From an uncultured Clostridia bacterium (GTDB lineage Bacteria; Bacillota; Clostridia; TANB77; CAG-508): 36,873 nt of DNA. The notes under the pieces were generated by a model. That model did not search any database. It worked only from the letters and a program-made list of their open reading frames with translations, and had not been told where the DNA came from. The number at the start of each line of letters is the position of its first letter. Within the stretch, counting starts at the first letter, position 1. Below are positions 26,256 to 32,520 of the stretch, in pieces. Both the position numbers and the translations under genes were made by a program. Where the stretch lies: the NCBI GenBank assembly GCA_934177485.1, contig CAKPPF010000011.1, forward strand, positions 1-36,873, given 5' to 3'.

Positions 26256-26765
26256 ATGTACACAAATAATTTAGAACAGCTTATAAAATTAGGATATTTT
26301 ATTATTTCTGGAGCAATCTTAAGCATAAATTTCGACATATTTAGAGTATTGAGACGTTCATTTAAAACATCAGACGTTATTACAAATATACAAGATATAA
26401 TATTCGGAATAACATCAGGGATATTAATTATTGCATCAATATACTTATTTAATAATGGTCAAATACGTATTTATATATTTATAGGTTTTTTAATTGGAAT
26501 TATACTTTATATGTTATTTATTAGCAAATATTTTATAACTATAAATGTCTTTATTATAAATTTTATTAAAAAAATATTCATATTGTTGACAAAACCATTT
26601 ATATTTTTATTTAATTTTCTAAAAAAATTAGTTATAAAACCTTTTTCATTTATAATTATTAATATTAGAAAAATAAAAAACAAAATATTTATATTTTTCT
26701 CAAAAAATAAAATTAAAAAAGCAAAAAATAAGAAGGATTTTCAAAAAATATGTAGAAAAATATAA
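26256..26765 (+). CDS. yabQ: Spore cortex protein YabQ
   Basis: 169 residues. The N-terminal part has about three transmembrane helices with the family motif F-D-I-F-R-V-L-R-R (residues about 24-34) and the second helix region DIIFGITSGILIIAS. The C terminus is hydrophobic-basic and lysine-rich. In Bacillus YabQ sits in the outer forespore membrane and is required for cortex synthesis. Placed between yabP and divIC as in other spore formers. Confidence 0.88.
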   Translation: MYTNNLEQLIKLGYFIISGAILSINFDIFRVLRRSFKTSDVITNIQDIIFGITSGILIIASIYLFNNGQIRIYIFIGFLIGIILYMLFISKYFITINVFIINFIKKIFILLTKPFIFLFNFLKKLVIKPFSFIIINIRKIKNKIFIFFSKNKIKKAKNKKDFQKICRKI

Positions 26766-26813
26766 GTGTATTTGTTGTACCCGTAAGGGATTATAAAAAG
26801 TGAGAGTATACTT

Positions 26814-27095
26814 ATGAAAAGAATCTTTAAAAATAAATTAATAAAAAAACTATGTATTATGTTTTTTTTCATATATGTTTTAGTAATATTTATTAATCAG
26901 CAACAGACAATTAATTCTTATAACTCACAAAAAAAATATTATGCTACAAAAATAAGTGATGCCAAAAAAGAAAATGCTGATTTGAATTTAACTAAAGATA
27001 ATTTAGATTCAAAAGAATATATTGAGTCAATTAGTAGAGAAAAATTAGATATGTATTCTGAAAATGAAAGAGTTTATATAAATATAAATAAATAA
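26814..27095 (+). CDS. divIC: Septum formation initiator DivIC/FtsB-like
   Basis: 93 residues: basic cytoplasmic N terminus, one transmembrane helix (about 13-27), then an extracytoplasmic coiled coil (residues 30-70) ending in the family's E-x-Y-I-E-x-I-S-R-E-K-L-x-M motif. It works in the divisome with FtsL and DivIB. The gene order yabP-yabQ-divIC is conserved in spore-forming Firmicutes. A terminator overlaps the stop. Confidence 0.88.
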   Translation: MKRIFKNKLIKKLCIMFFFIYVLVIFINQQQTINSYNSQKKYYATKISDAKKENADLNLTKDNLDSKEYIESISREKLDMYSENERVYININK

Positions 27096-27126
27096 ACAAA
27101 AAGTTTTATATACTTTTTGTTTATTT
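27090..27126 (+). terminator. Terminator after divIC
   Basis: A 15-bp perfect stem (27090-27104 with 27112-27126) around a 7-base loop, beginning in the stop codon region. Confidence 0.85.
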
Positions 27127-27198
27127 GTTCTATTTTTGTTTTGTTTCTTTATAAAATATCCAAAAGTAAAAATATAAAAGAATAAAGGAGTACTTTTT

Positions 27199-28497
27199 AT
27201 GAATATAGAAGAACTAAATTTATCACAATTAAAAGATTTAGCAAAAGAAAAAAATATTCACAATATTTCTAAATTGAAGAAAGAAGAATTAATAGATTTA
27301 TTGAAAAAGCAAAGTGAAAACGAAAAAAATAGTGCTGTTGAACATGAACCAAATGAGAAATATAAAGTAAATGGAGAAAATGATACAATTGTAAATGGAA
27401 TACTAGAAGTCCTTCCAGATGGATATGGTTTTTTGAGAGGAGAAAATTATCTTCCTACTCCTAAAGACGTATATATTTCACCTGTTCAAATAAAAAGATT
27501 TAGATTAAATACAGGAGATATGATAAAGGGAATAGCAAGAAAACCATCTGAAGATGAAAAATTTCCTGCTCTAATTTATGTTGGGGAAGTTAATGGACAA
27601 TCTCCAGACAACGCATATAGAAGAAAATCTTTTGATGACTTAATACCAATTTATCCAACAGAAAGACTAAAGCTTGAAACTACAAGCAATGAATATGCAA
27701 TGAGAATTATTGACTTAATTTCACCTGTTGGTAAAGGGCAAAGAGGAATGATTGTTGCTCAGCCAAAAGTTGGAAAAACTACATTGTTGAAAAAAATAGC
27801 TAATAGTATATCAACTAATAATCCAGAAGTAGAATTAATAGTTTTATTAATAGACGAAAGACCTGAAGAAGTAACAGATATGAAACGTTCTATAAAAGGA
27901 GAAGTTATTTATTCAACTTTTGATGAACTTCCTGAACATCACGTTAAAGTTGCAGAAATGGTATTAGAAAGGGCTAAAAGGTTAACAGAACAAAAAAAAG
28001 ATGTAGTAATATTATTAGACAGTATTACAAGGCTTGCAAGGGCATATAATTTAGTTGTACCTGCATCAGGAAGAACTTTGTCTGGTGGTTTAGATCCTAG
28101 CTCTCTACACAAGCCAAAAAGATTTTTTGGAGCTGCAAGAAATATTGAAAATGGTGGAAGTCTTACAATACTTGCAACTGCACTAATAGAAACAGGTAGT
28201 AGAATGGATGATGTCATTTTTGAAGAGTTTAAGGGAACAGGTAATATGGAAGTACATTTGGATAGAAAACTTTCAGAAAAAAGAATTTTTCCAGCAATAG
28301 ATATAAATAAATCAGGAACAAGAAGAGAAGAATTATTACTATCTAAAGATGAACAAGAGGCAGTATATGCATTAAGAAAAGCACTATCTAACTTAAATAC
28401 TGCGGATGTAACAGAGCAAATTCTTGCTCAAATCGTTTCAACCAAAAACAATAAAGAACTAATTGAAAAAATAAAGAATATGTTTGCAAAATATTAA
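27199..28497 (+). CDS. rho: Transcription termination factor Rho
   Basis: Hexameric RNA helicase ending transcription. 432 residues. Rho_N SAP-like domain (residues 1-40, LNLSQLKDLAKEKNI), a short charged linker, cold-shock-like RNA-binding domain (about 65-135, DGYGFLRGENYLPTPKDVYIS), then the ATPase: Walker A QPKVGKTTLL, Walker B VVILLDSITRLARAYN, the Q loop LSGGLDPSSL and the R loop region. No large insertion domain. AAGGAG at 27185-27190 sets the start. Confidence 0.97.
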   Translation: MNIEELNLSQLKDLAKEKNIHNISKLKKEELIDLLKKQSENEKNSAVEHEPNEKYKVNGENDTIVNGILEVLPDGYGFLRGENYLPTPKDVYISPVQIKRFRLNTGDMIKGIARKPSEDEKFPALIYVGEVNGQSPDNAYRRKSFDDLIPIYPTERLKLETTSNEYAMRIIDLISPVGKGQRGMIVAQPKVGKTTLLKKIANSISTNNPEVELIVLLIDERPEEVTDMKRSIKGEVIYSTFDELPEHHVKVAEMVLERAKRLTEQKKDVVILLDSITRLARAYNLVVPASGRTLSGGLDPSSLHKPKRFFGAARNIENGGSLTILATALIETGSRMDDVIFEEFKGTGNMEVHLDRKLSEKRIFPAIDINKSGTRREELLLSKDEQEAVYALRKALSNLNTADVTEQILAQIVSTKNNKELIEKIKNMFAKY

Positions 28498-28541
28498 TTT
28501 ACATTATTATTTTATTAATAATGTAAGAGTAAAATGGATTT

Positions 28542-28571
28542 AACATAGGGTGGATAACCTATGTTTTTTTC
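28542..28571 (+). terminator. Terminator of rho
   Basis: AACATAGG (28542-28549) pairs with CCTATGTT (28558-28565), followed by TTTTTC. It ends two bases before the left prophage repeat. A further inverted repeat (28500-28526) lies between it and the rho stop. Confidence 0.85.
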
Positions 28572-28572
28572 T

Positions 28573-28596
28573 ATTTAACATTGCGCAAAATCAAAG
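28573..28596 (+). repeat. Left prophage repeat (candidate attL)
   Basis: 24 bases beginning ATTTAACATTGC; the same sequence with one change (G to A at position 12) is at 34063-34086. On the minus strand the end reads CAATGTTAAAT, nine of eleven bases like the XerD half-site TTATGTTAAAT of dif. Confidence 0.7.
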
Positions 28597-28669
28597 CAAA
28601 TCGCAAAGTTTTTTAATAGATTTTCATAATTATACTTTAAAAGTTGAATTATGAAAGTCTATTTTTTAT

Positions 28670-28750
28670 GTTCCAGTAGCTTAAGTGGTAGCAGTACTGG
28701 TCGCGACATAACAGGTACAGTGGGTGTTGGTTCGAGTCCAACCTGGAGCG
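28670..28750 (+). tRNA. tRNA-like sequence with enlarged anticodon loop (phage-borne)
   Basis: Acceptor halves GTTCCAG (28670-28676) and CTGGAGC (28743-28749) pair over 7 bp. The D loop has the conserved GTGGTAG, with a 3-bp stem GCT/AGC. The T arm is canonical: GTTGG-TTCGAGT-CCAAC (28726-28742). The anticodon stem can be GTACT (28694-28698) with GGTAC (28714-28718), which leaves a loop of 15 bases instead of 7. The 3' end is GCCG, not CCA, and the variable region has 7 bases. No standard anticodon can be assigned. It could be a decayed tRNA captured by the phage, a nonstandard decoding tRNA, or a tRNA mimic serving another role. Confidence 0.5.
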
Positions 28751-28783
28751 CCGTATATTATTTATTTTAGGAGGTTTATTTTT

Positions 28784-29047
28784 ATGGAAAACAATGTTTA
28801 TCAAATGAATTTAATTGGATATCATCACTTTAAAAATAAAGAAGGTACACAAGAATATCATATTGTGCAATGTGCTTATTATCAAGGTGATACCCAACGT
28901 GCACAAATGAAAGCTGTAATTATTCCAGTTTTTGTTGACTTGAAAGAATTTCAAACTATAGCAAATATGAAAATTGGTTCAACAATAAATATCGAAGTCG
29001 TTCCAAATTTAGAAACTGGAAAAATTCGTTATAAGGTGTTGATATAA
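28784..29047 (+). CDS. Phage ssDNA-binding protein (pV-like), probable
   Basis: An 87-residue beta-rich protein with many aromatic residues (YHHF, YHIVQCAYY) and basic patches, no membrane segment, in the position where inoviruses encode the single-strand DNA-binding protein that coats progeny DNA. AGGAGG at 28770-28775 precedes the ATG; a longer reading through the tRNA-like sequence is an artefact. The role rests on position, size and composition. It ends one base before the next gene. Confidence 0.6.
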   Translation: MENNVYQMNLIGYHHFKNKEGTQEYHIVQCAYYQGDTQRAQMKAVIIPVFVDLKEFQTIANMKIGSTINIEVVPNLETGKIRYKVLI

Positions 29048-29048
29048 T

Positions 29049-29195
29049 ATGACAGAACTTGAATATTTAAAGTGTATATATGAACTACTACAAGAATTAA
29101 TGCCCCTGGCAAATATGATTACTGGTGTAATTCAATTTGCAATTATTTCTTTTGTAGTCTTTGTTCTATATAAATTATTTAAACTATTTTTTTAG
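29049..29195 (+). CDS. Small phage membrane protein
   Basis: 48 residues: an acidic N-terminal helix (MTELEYLKCIYELLQELMP), one transmembrane helix (about 24-41) and a short KLFKLFF end. It begins one base after the ssDNA-binding gene, so it is translationally coupled. Comparable in size and place to pVII/pIX minor virion proteins. No sequence family recognised. Confidence 0.65.
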   Translation: MTELEYLKCIYELLQELMPLANMITGVIQFAIISFVVFVLYKLFKLFF

Positions 29196-29213
29196 TGAAA
29201 GGAGCGTGTTCCT

Positions 29214-29360
29214 ATGTTTGAAGGTATTACTAGTGCAACTTTCAATGGCGTATTAGATAGCATAAAGGATTTAATTCCTGTTGTGTTACCAGCTGTTGTT
29301 GGTTTCTTAGCTTTTAGAAAAGGTTGGTCTTTCTTAAAAGGCGAAATAAGAAAAGCCTAA
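29214..29360 (+). CDS. Inovirus major coat protein (pVIII-like)
   Basis: 48 residues with the standard coat design: acidic/polar amphipathic N terminus (MFEGITSATFNGVLDSIKD), hydrophobic core (LIPVVLPAVVGFLAF) and basic C terminus for DNA contact (RKGWSFLKGEIRKA). There is no separate signal peptide, as in Pf1-like and PH75-like coats. GAAAGGAG at 29197-29204 and an immediate terminator downstream fit a highly expressed monocistronic-like message. Its C-terminal 20 residues recur, changed, at the end of the zero-frame product of the next gene. Confidence 0.85.
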   Translation: MFEGITSATFNGVLDSIKDLIPVVLPAVVGFLAFRKGWSFLKGEIRKA

Positions 29361-29366
29361 TTGCCG

Positions 29367-29400
29367 GAGCTGTGTCTATTAGGTACAGCTCTTTTATTTT
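29367..29400 (+). terminator. Terminator after the major coat gene
   Basis: GAGCTGT (29367-29373) pairs with ACAGCTC (29385-29391), followed by TTTTATTTT. The position matches the terminator behind gene VIII in classical filamentous phages, which raises coat expression over downstream genes. Confidence 0.8.
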
Positions 29401-29423
29401 ATTATTTTGAAAGGAGAAATTAA

Positions 29424-30047
29424 ATGAAAAATAAAATATTGTCTATTTTTCTTATTGTTATATTAATTAGTTGTTGTTTTATTAGTAATAGTGTTTTTGC
29501 ATCTGCAGTTGTTCCAACTGAGTTACCTGATGAAATATTGTCTGCATTGAAAAAAAATGCTTATTACGGAGATCCTGAATACGATTATCTTGTTTATAAT
29601 TATGATAGTATGTTCGCTATTTGTTTTATAAAAAAAGATAATGACCTAAAATGGAGGATTGTTTCTAAAGGTGTTGGTAGTTATTGGTTTATAGCTAATA
29701 AACTTTTTGCTAGTTATGAATACTTGTATGATGCTAGTACCTATAAGCTTACTAGTTCTACATACTCAGAAACTCGAGATTGGATGACAACTCATAAAGG
29801 TGGTTTTGTTAATTCTAATTTAATGTTTTTATCTTCTTTTGACATATACAGAGATACTGACTATAATGAAATTTTTTTTCATCCAGCTCCACTAACCCTG
29901 GTGCAGGAACTGGAGAAAGTGGAGGTAGTGGAAGTGTTCAAGAAACTGATGAAGAGCGTAGTGGTTTCTTTAGTAGCGTGCTTGGTTGGTTTTCTAAGCT
30001 TAAGGAAGGGCTGGACTTTCTTAAAGAAGGCTTTGAAAAAGGCTTAA
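29424..30047 (+). CDS. Zero-frame short form of the adhesin with coat-protein-like tail
   Basis: Same start as the long form, 207 residues. Beyond the U8 run the zero frame ends in LVGFLSLRKGWTFLKKALKKA (positions 29982-30044) minus its first residue in comparison with VVGFLAFRKGWSFLKGEIRKA of the major coat: about 13 of 21 positions match, and the DNA is similar too. This gives a coherent design of signal peptide, ectodomain, membrane anchor and basic tail. Overlaps the long form in another frame for about 170 bases. Confidence 0.5.
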   Translation: MKNKILSIFLIVILISCCFISNSVFASAVVPTELPDEILSALKKNAYYGDPEYDYLVYNYDSMFAICFIKKDNDLKWRIVSKGVGSYWFIANKLFASYEYLYDASTYKLTSSTYSETRDWMTTHKGGFVNSNLMFLSSFDIYRDTDYNEIFFHPAPLTLVQELEKVEVVEVFKKLMKSVVVSLVACLVGFLSLRKGWTFLKKALKKA

Positions 30048-30592
30048 ATAATCTAGGAGAAAATATTGGAAAATTTTTTGGCGATTTAGGTAAAAATATA
30101 GGCGAATTATTTTCAAATCTTGGTACTAATATTGGTCAATGGTTTACTGATTTAGGAACTAATTTAAATAATTTATTAAGCTATATAAATCCATTAAATG
30201 AGAATTTTTTAGGATACAAAATCATTGATATGTTTAGGAATTTATTTTATGAATTATTTGTTCCACAGGAAGATCATTTCACTTCATTAAGTAATAAGTT
30301 TAAAAGTAAATTTGGTTTTATTGATCAACTTTCTACTCTTGTTAACACACTATTTATTGATAACTCTTCTACACAAAAAACTTCTGTTAGACGTATTCCT
30401 CCTAATTGGTCTATCACTTATTTTGATACAACTGTAAATATTATTGATTGGTCTGCTTTTGAAGAATATCGTGGTTTCTTACATAGTATTATTAATTTTA
30501 TTTTGTGGGCCAGTTTCATTATTAGATTATTTAGAAGAGTACCTGGTTATATTAATGCTTATTATGTTGAAGGTAACGGAAAGGAGTCATAG
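29424..30592 (+). CDS. Phage adhesin (pIII-like), probably read through a -1 shift on a U8 run
   Basis: Signal peptide (residues 1-28, cleavage near VFA-SAV), then an ectodomain of about 120 residues. At 29872-29879 lies T8, arranged as the slippery heptamer T-TTT-TTT in the zero frame. A -1 slip gives FFSSSSTNPGAGTGESGGSG, a Ser/Gly linker like those of pIII. It is followed by amphipathic repeats (N-L-G-x-N-I-G-x-F-F-x-D-L-G), a globular part and a C-terminal membrane helix (about 30465-30540), about 389 residues in all. Without the slip, the protein ends at 30047 with a coat-like anchor. AAAGGAG precedes the ATG. A lost T in the sequence is the simple alternative. Confidence 0.7.
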
Positions 30593-30593
30593 T

Positions 30594-30848
30594 ATGATAT
30601 TTGACGCAATCTTAGGTTTTATTTGTGCTATTCCTAATATGGTTTTGGATTCTATGAGTTCAATTGAATCTATTGTGATACCTGAGGGTACATTTGAATG
30701 GTGGTATAACATTTTTAATACTATTAGTTATGTTTTTCCTGTTCATACATTAATTCCTATTCTTACTATTTCTTTTATGCTTAAAGGTATGCAAATTGTG
30801 TGGGCATTGTTTAATAAAATCAAAGGTATTTTTTGGGCATCATCTTAA
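30594..30848 (+). CDS. Phage membrane protein, pVI-like
   Basis: 84 residues with hydrophobic segments at about 3-18 and 45-66 and a basic end (FNKIKGIFWASS). In inoviruses the gene directly after the adhesin and before pI encodes pVI, the partner of pIII at the virion end. AAAGGAG at 30580-30586 gives the ATG at 30594; longer upstream readings overlap the adhesin. Assignment by position and topology only. Confidence 0.65.
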   Translation: MIFDAILGFICAIPNMVLDSMSSIESIVIPEGTFEWWYNIFNTISYVFPVHTLIPILTISFMLKGMQIVWALFNKIKGIFWASS

Positions 30849-30886
30849 AATCTGGAGCAACGTTCCGCCAGTGCGTTGTCCAGATT
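30849..30886 (+). terminator. Strong hairpin after the pVI-like gene
   Basis: AATCTGGA and CAACG (30849-30862, one bulged G) pair with CGTTG and TCCAGATT (30874-30886); weak T-run. Could be a terminator or processing site, and in a ssDNA phage also a packaging signal. Confidence 0.65.
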
Positions 30887-30918
30887 TATATTGCTAATTG
30901 AATTTAAGGAGAAAATAT

Positions 30919-31011
30919 ATGAATAAGTTTTTAATTGGTTTTATATTAGGTTATATTTATTGTTTGATTGTTAGTTATATTATGAATTATAAAAATAAAA
31001 AGGAGGTATAG
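30919..31011 (+). CDS. Tiny phage membrane peptide, 30 residues
   Basis: AAGGAG (30906-30911) precedes an ATG that opens a single-helix peptide (FLIGFILGYIYCLIVSYIM) with a KNKKEV tail. The ribosome site of the following gene (AGGAGGT) is formed by its last codons. pVII/pIX-like in size. No family recognised. Confidence 0.55.
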   Translation: MNKFLIGFILGYIYCLIVSYIMNYKNKKEV

Positions 31012-31012
31012 T

Positions 31013-31159
31013 ATGAATATTAATAAAATTTTATTATTTATTGGCCCATTTATACCAATTATTTTATCTTTTTTATTTTTACGTCCTTTTGTTAGGTTTT
31101 TTAGTGAATTTTTAAATTTATTATCTGAATTTTTACATGAATTTTTTTTTAAAAAGTAA
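31013..31159 (+). CDS. Small phage membrane protein, 48 residues
   Basis: One strongly hydrophobic helix (about 6-24, ILLFIGPFIPIILSFLFL) then an amphipathic phenylalanine-rich segment ending HEFFFKK. It begins two bases after the previous gene, with AAGGAGGT at 31000-31007, and ends nine bases before the Zot gene. Likely a minor virion or assembly protein. Confidence 0.6.
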   Translation: MNINKILLFIGPFIPIILSFLFLRPFVRFFSEFLNLLSEFLHEFFFKK

Positions 31160-31168
31160 GGAGTATAT

Positions 31169-32026
31169 ATGAATTTTATATTTAAGATTTTTATGTGGAT
31201 TTTAATTATACTTAGTCCATTTTTAATTAGTTTACTCGTACATTTTTTATATTTTTATTTTGTTAAAGATATGAGATTTAAAAAAGGAGTATCTCATTAT
31301 ATTGGACATGGTTCTATATTAAAGAGGCTTATTATTGATCTGCCAAGACAAATTATAATTGATAGATTTAATAACGATCCAGATGAATTTAAAGAGTTTG
31401 GTGTACATATAATTGCAGGAAAGCAGGGAACAGGAAAAAGCATTACATTAACATATCTGTTAATGCGTTATCAGGAAATGTATCCTAATGTTAAAGTTAC
31501 TACAAATTATTATTACGAATACGAGGACAAACACATTGAACACTGGAAAGATTTTATTGGATTCAATAACGATAAATATGGTGTTATTGTTGTACTAGAT
31601 GAAATACAAAACTGGTTTAATAGTTTACAAAGTAAAGACTTTCCTCCAGAAATGATGACAGATATCACACAACAAAGGAAACAACGTAAAATTATTTTTG
31701 GCACTGCACAAGTTTTTAGTAGAATAGCTAAACCTATACGAGAGCAAACATATATGTTATATGAACCTATAACATTGTTTGGTTGTTTAACATTTGTTAG
31801 AAAATATGAAGTTACAACAGATGTGTCTGGTCAAACAGATACTAAAAAATATAGAGGTTGTTTTTTCTTTATTCAGAATGAAGAAATTAGAAGTGCATTT
31901 GATACCTATAGAAAAGTCGAAAATCTTGCCAACGACGGCTTTAAATCGGAAGAACAACAGCTTCATAATATTGATATGTTAATTAATATAAATGAAAACA
32001 AAAGCTTGTTTCATAAAAATAGATAA
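31169..32026 (+). CDS. Zot/pI-family phage assembly ATPase
   Basis: 285-residue P-loop ATPase of the Zot family, the inovirus hallmark that drives extrusion through the envelope. Walker A is GKQGTGKS at residues 84-91, preceded by EFGVHIIA; Walker B is VIVVLDEIQNWFNS, and the conserved R-K-Q-R-K stretch follows. A membrane helix pair lies at the N terminus (about 5-30), whereas pI of Gram-negative phages has its helix near the C terminus with a periplasmic tail. The N-terminal anchor fits a single-membrane host. AAGGAG at 31157-31162 precedes the ATG. Confidence 0.9.
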   Translation: MNFIFKIFMWILIILSPFLISLLVHFLYFYFVKDMRFKKGVSHYIGHGSILKRLIIDLPRQIIIDRFNNDPDEFKEFGVHIIAGKQGTGKSITLTYLLMRYQEMYPNVKVTTNYYYEYEDKHIEHWKDFIGFNNDKYGVIVVLDEIQNWFNSLQSKDFPPEMMTDITQQRKQRKIIFGTAQVFSRIAKPIREQTYMLYEPITLFGCLTFVRKYEVTTDVSGQTDTKKYRGCFFFIQNEEIRSAFDTYRKVENLANDGFKSEEQQLHNIDMLININENKSLFHKNR

Positions 32027-32224
32027 AAATGCGTAAGGGAATGAGGGATAGTGTTTTTATCGGTATTTCTAGCTATAAAAGCTAGACCATATTTAAGAAA
32101 TAATTTTTTGAAACAAGCATAGTCCCTTAAGTATTTAGAAATAGTAGAATACTATAGCAATACCAGCGAAGCTCTGCTTCTAAAGGTATTAGTTTTAAAT
32201 CCGGGTATGCTATTTTATTACCCG
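32004..32224 (+). other. Structured phage intergenic region (candidate origin/packaging signal)
   Basis: From the end of zot onward, several inverted repeats nest or follow one another: GCTTGTTTC (32004-32012) with GAAACAAGC (32110-32118); TAAGGGA (32034-32040) with TCCCTTA (32123-32129); TCTAGCT/AGCTAGA (32068-32086); ATAGTA/TACTAT (32141-32155); AATACC/GGTATT (32159-32190) enclosing GAAGC/GCTTC; CGGGTA/TACCCG (32202-32224). No coding potential. In filamentous phages such a region holds both strand origins and the packaging hairpin. Confidence 0.65.
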
Positions 32225-32259
32225 TATATATTAAAAATACATTTTTAAGGAGTTTTATT

Positions 32260-32427
32260 ATGTTTATTATGTTTTTACATTTTATTTTAATTTGTTTATT
32301 GGCTTATATGTTTTTTAGATTACTTGCTGTTTTATTTAAAAAAGGTATTTTAGAAAATATTGATGTATTTTATGTTACATCTAATCCATGGGAATTTAAA
32401 AAACATGCAAATAAATTCAGAAAATAA
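32260..32427 (+). CDS. Small phage membrane protein, 55 residues
   Basis: AAGGAG (32247-32252) precedes the ATG. The product has an N-terminal membrane helix (about 2-27) and a basic cytoplasmic tail (NPWEFKKHANKFRK). A hairpin follows directly at its stop. No family recognised. Confidence 0.6.
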   Translation: MFIMFLHFILICLLAYMFFRLLAVLFKKGILENIDVFYVTSNPWEFKKHANKFRK

Positions 32428-32454
32428 TTCGCCTTCTATCTAACAAGGCGAATT
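32426..32454 (+). terminator. Inverted repeat upstream of rep
   Basis: A 10-bp perfect stem (AATTCGCCTT 32426-32435 with AAGGCGAATT 32445-32454), no T-run. Could separate the structural genes from rep. Confidence 0.5.
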
Positions 32455-32520
32455 AAGTGTAATATATTACAATTTTTCATACTTGCTAACACATTTTGAC
32501 AATGAAAGGAGTGCACCAAA

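Noticed and set aside
28699..28713. Anticodon loop of the phage tRNA-like sequence as the reader of CGGN
   Set aside because: The loop holds no CCG or NCCG, so pairing with CGGN is not supported.
28724..28783. Longer N terminus for the phage ssDNA-binding gene starting inside the tRNA-like sequence
   Set aside because: The strong AGGAGG at 28770 precedes the ATG at 28784, and the upstream peptide is a translation of the tRNA 3' half.
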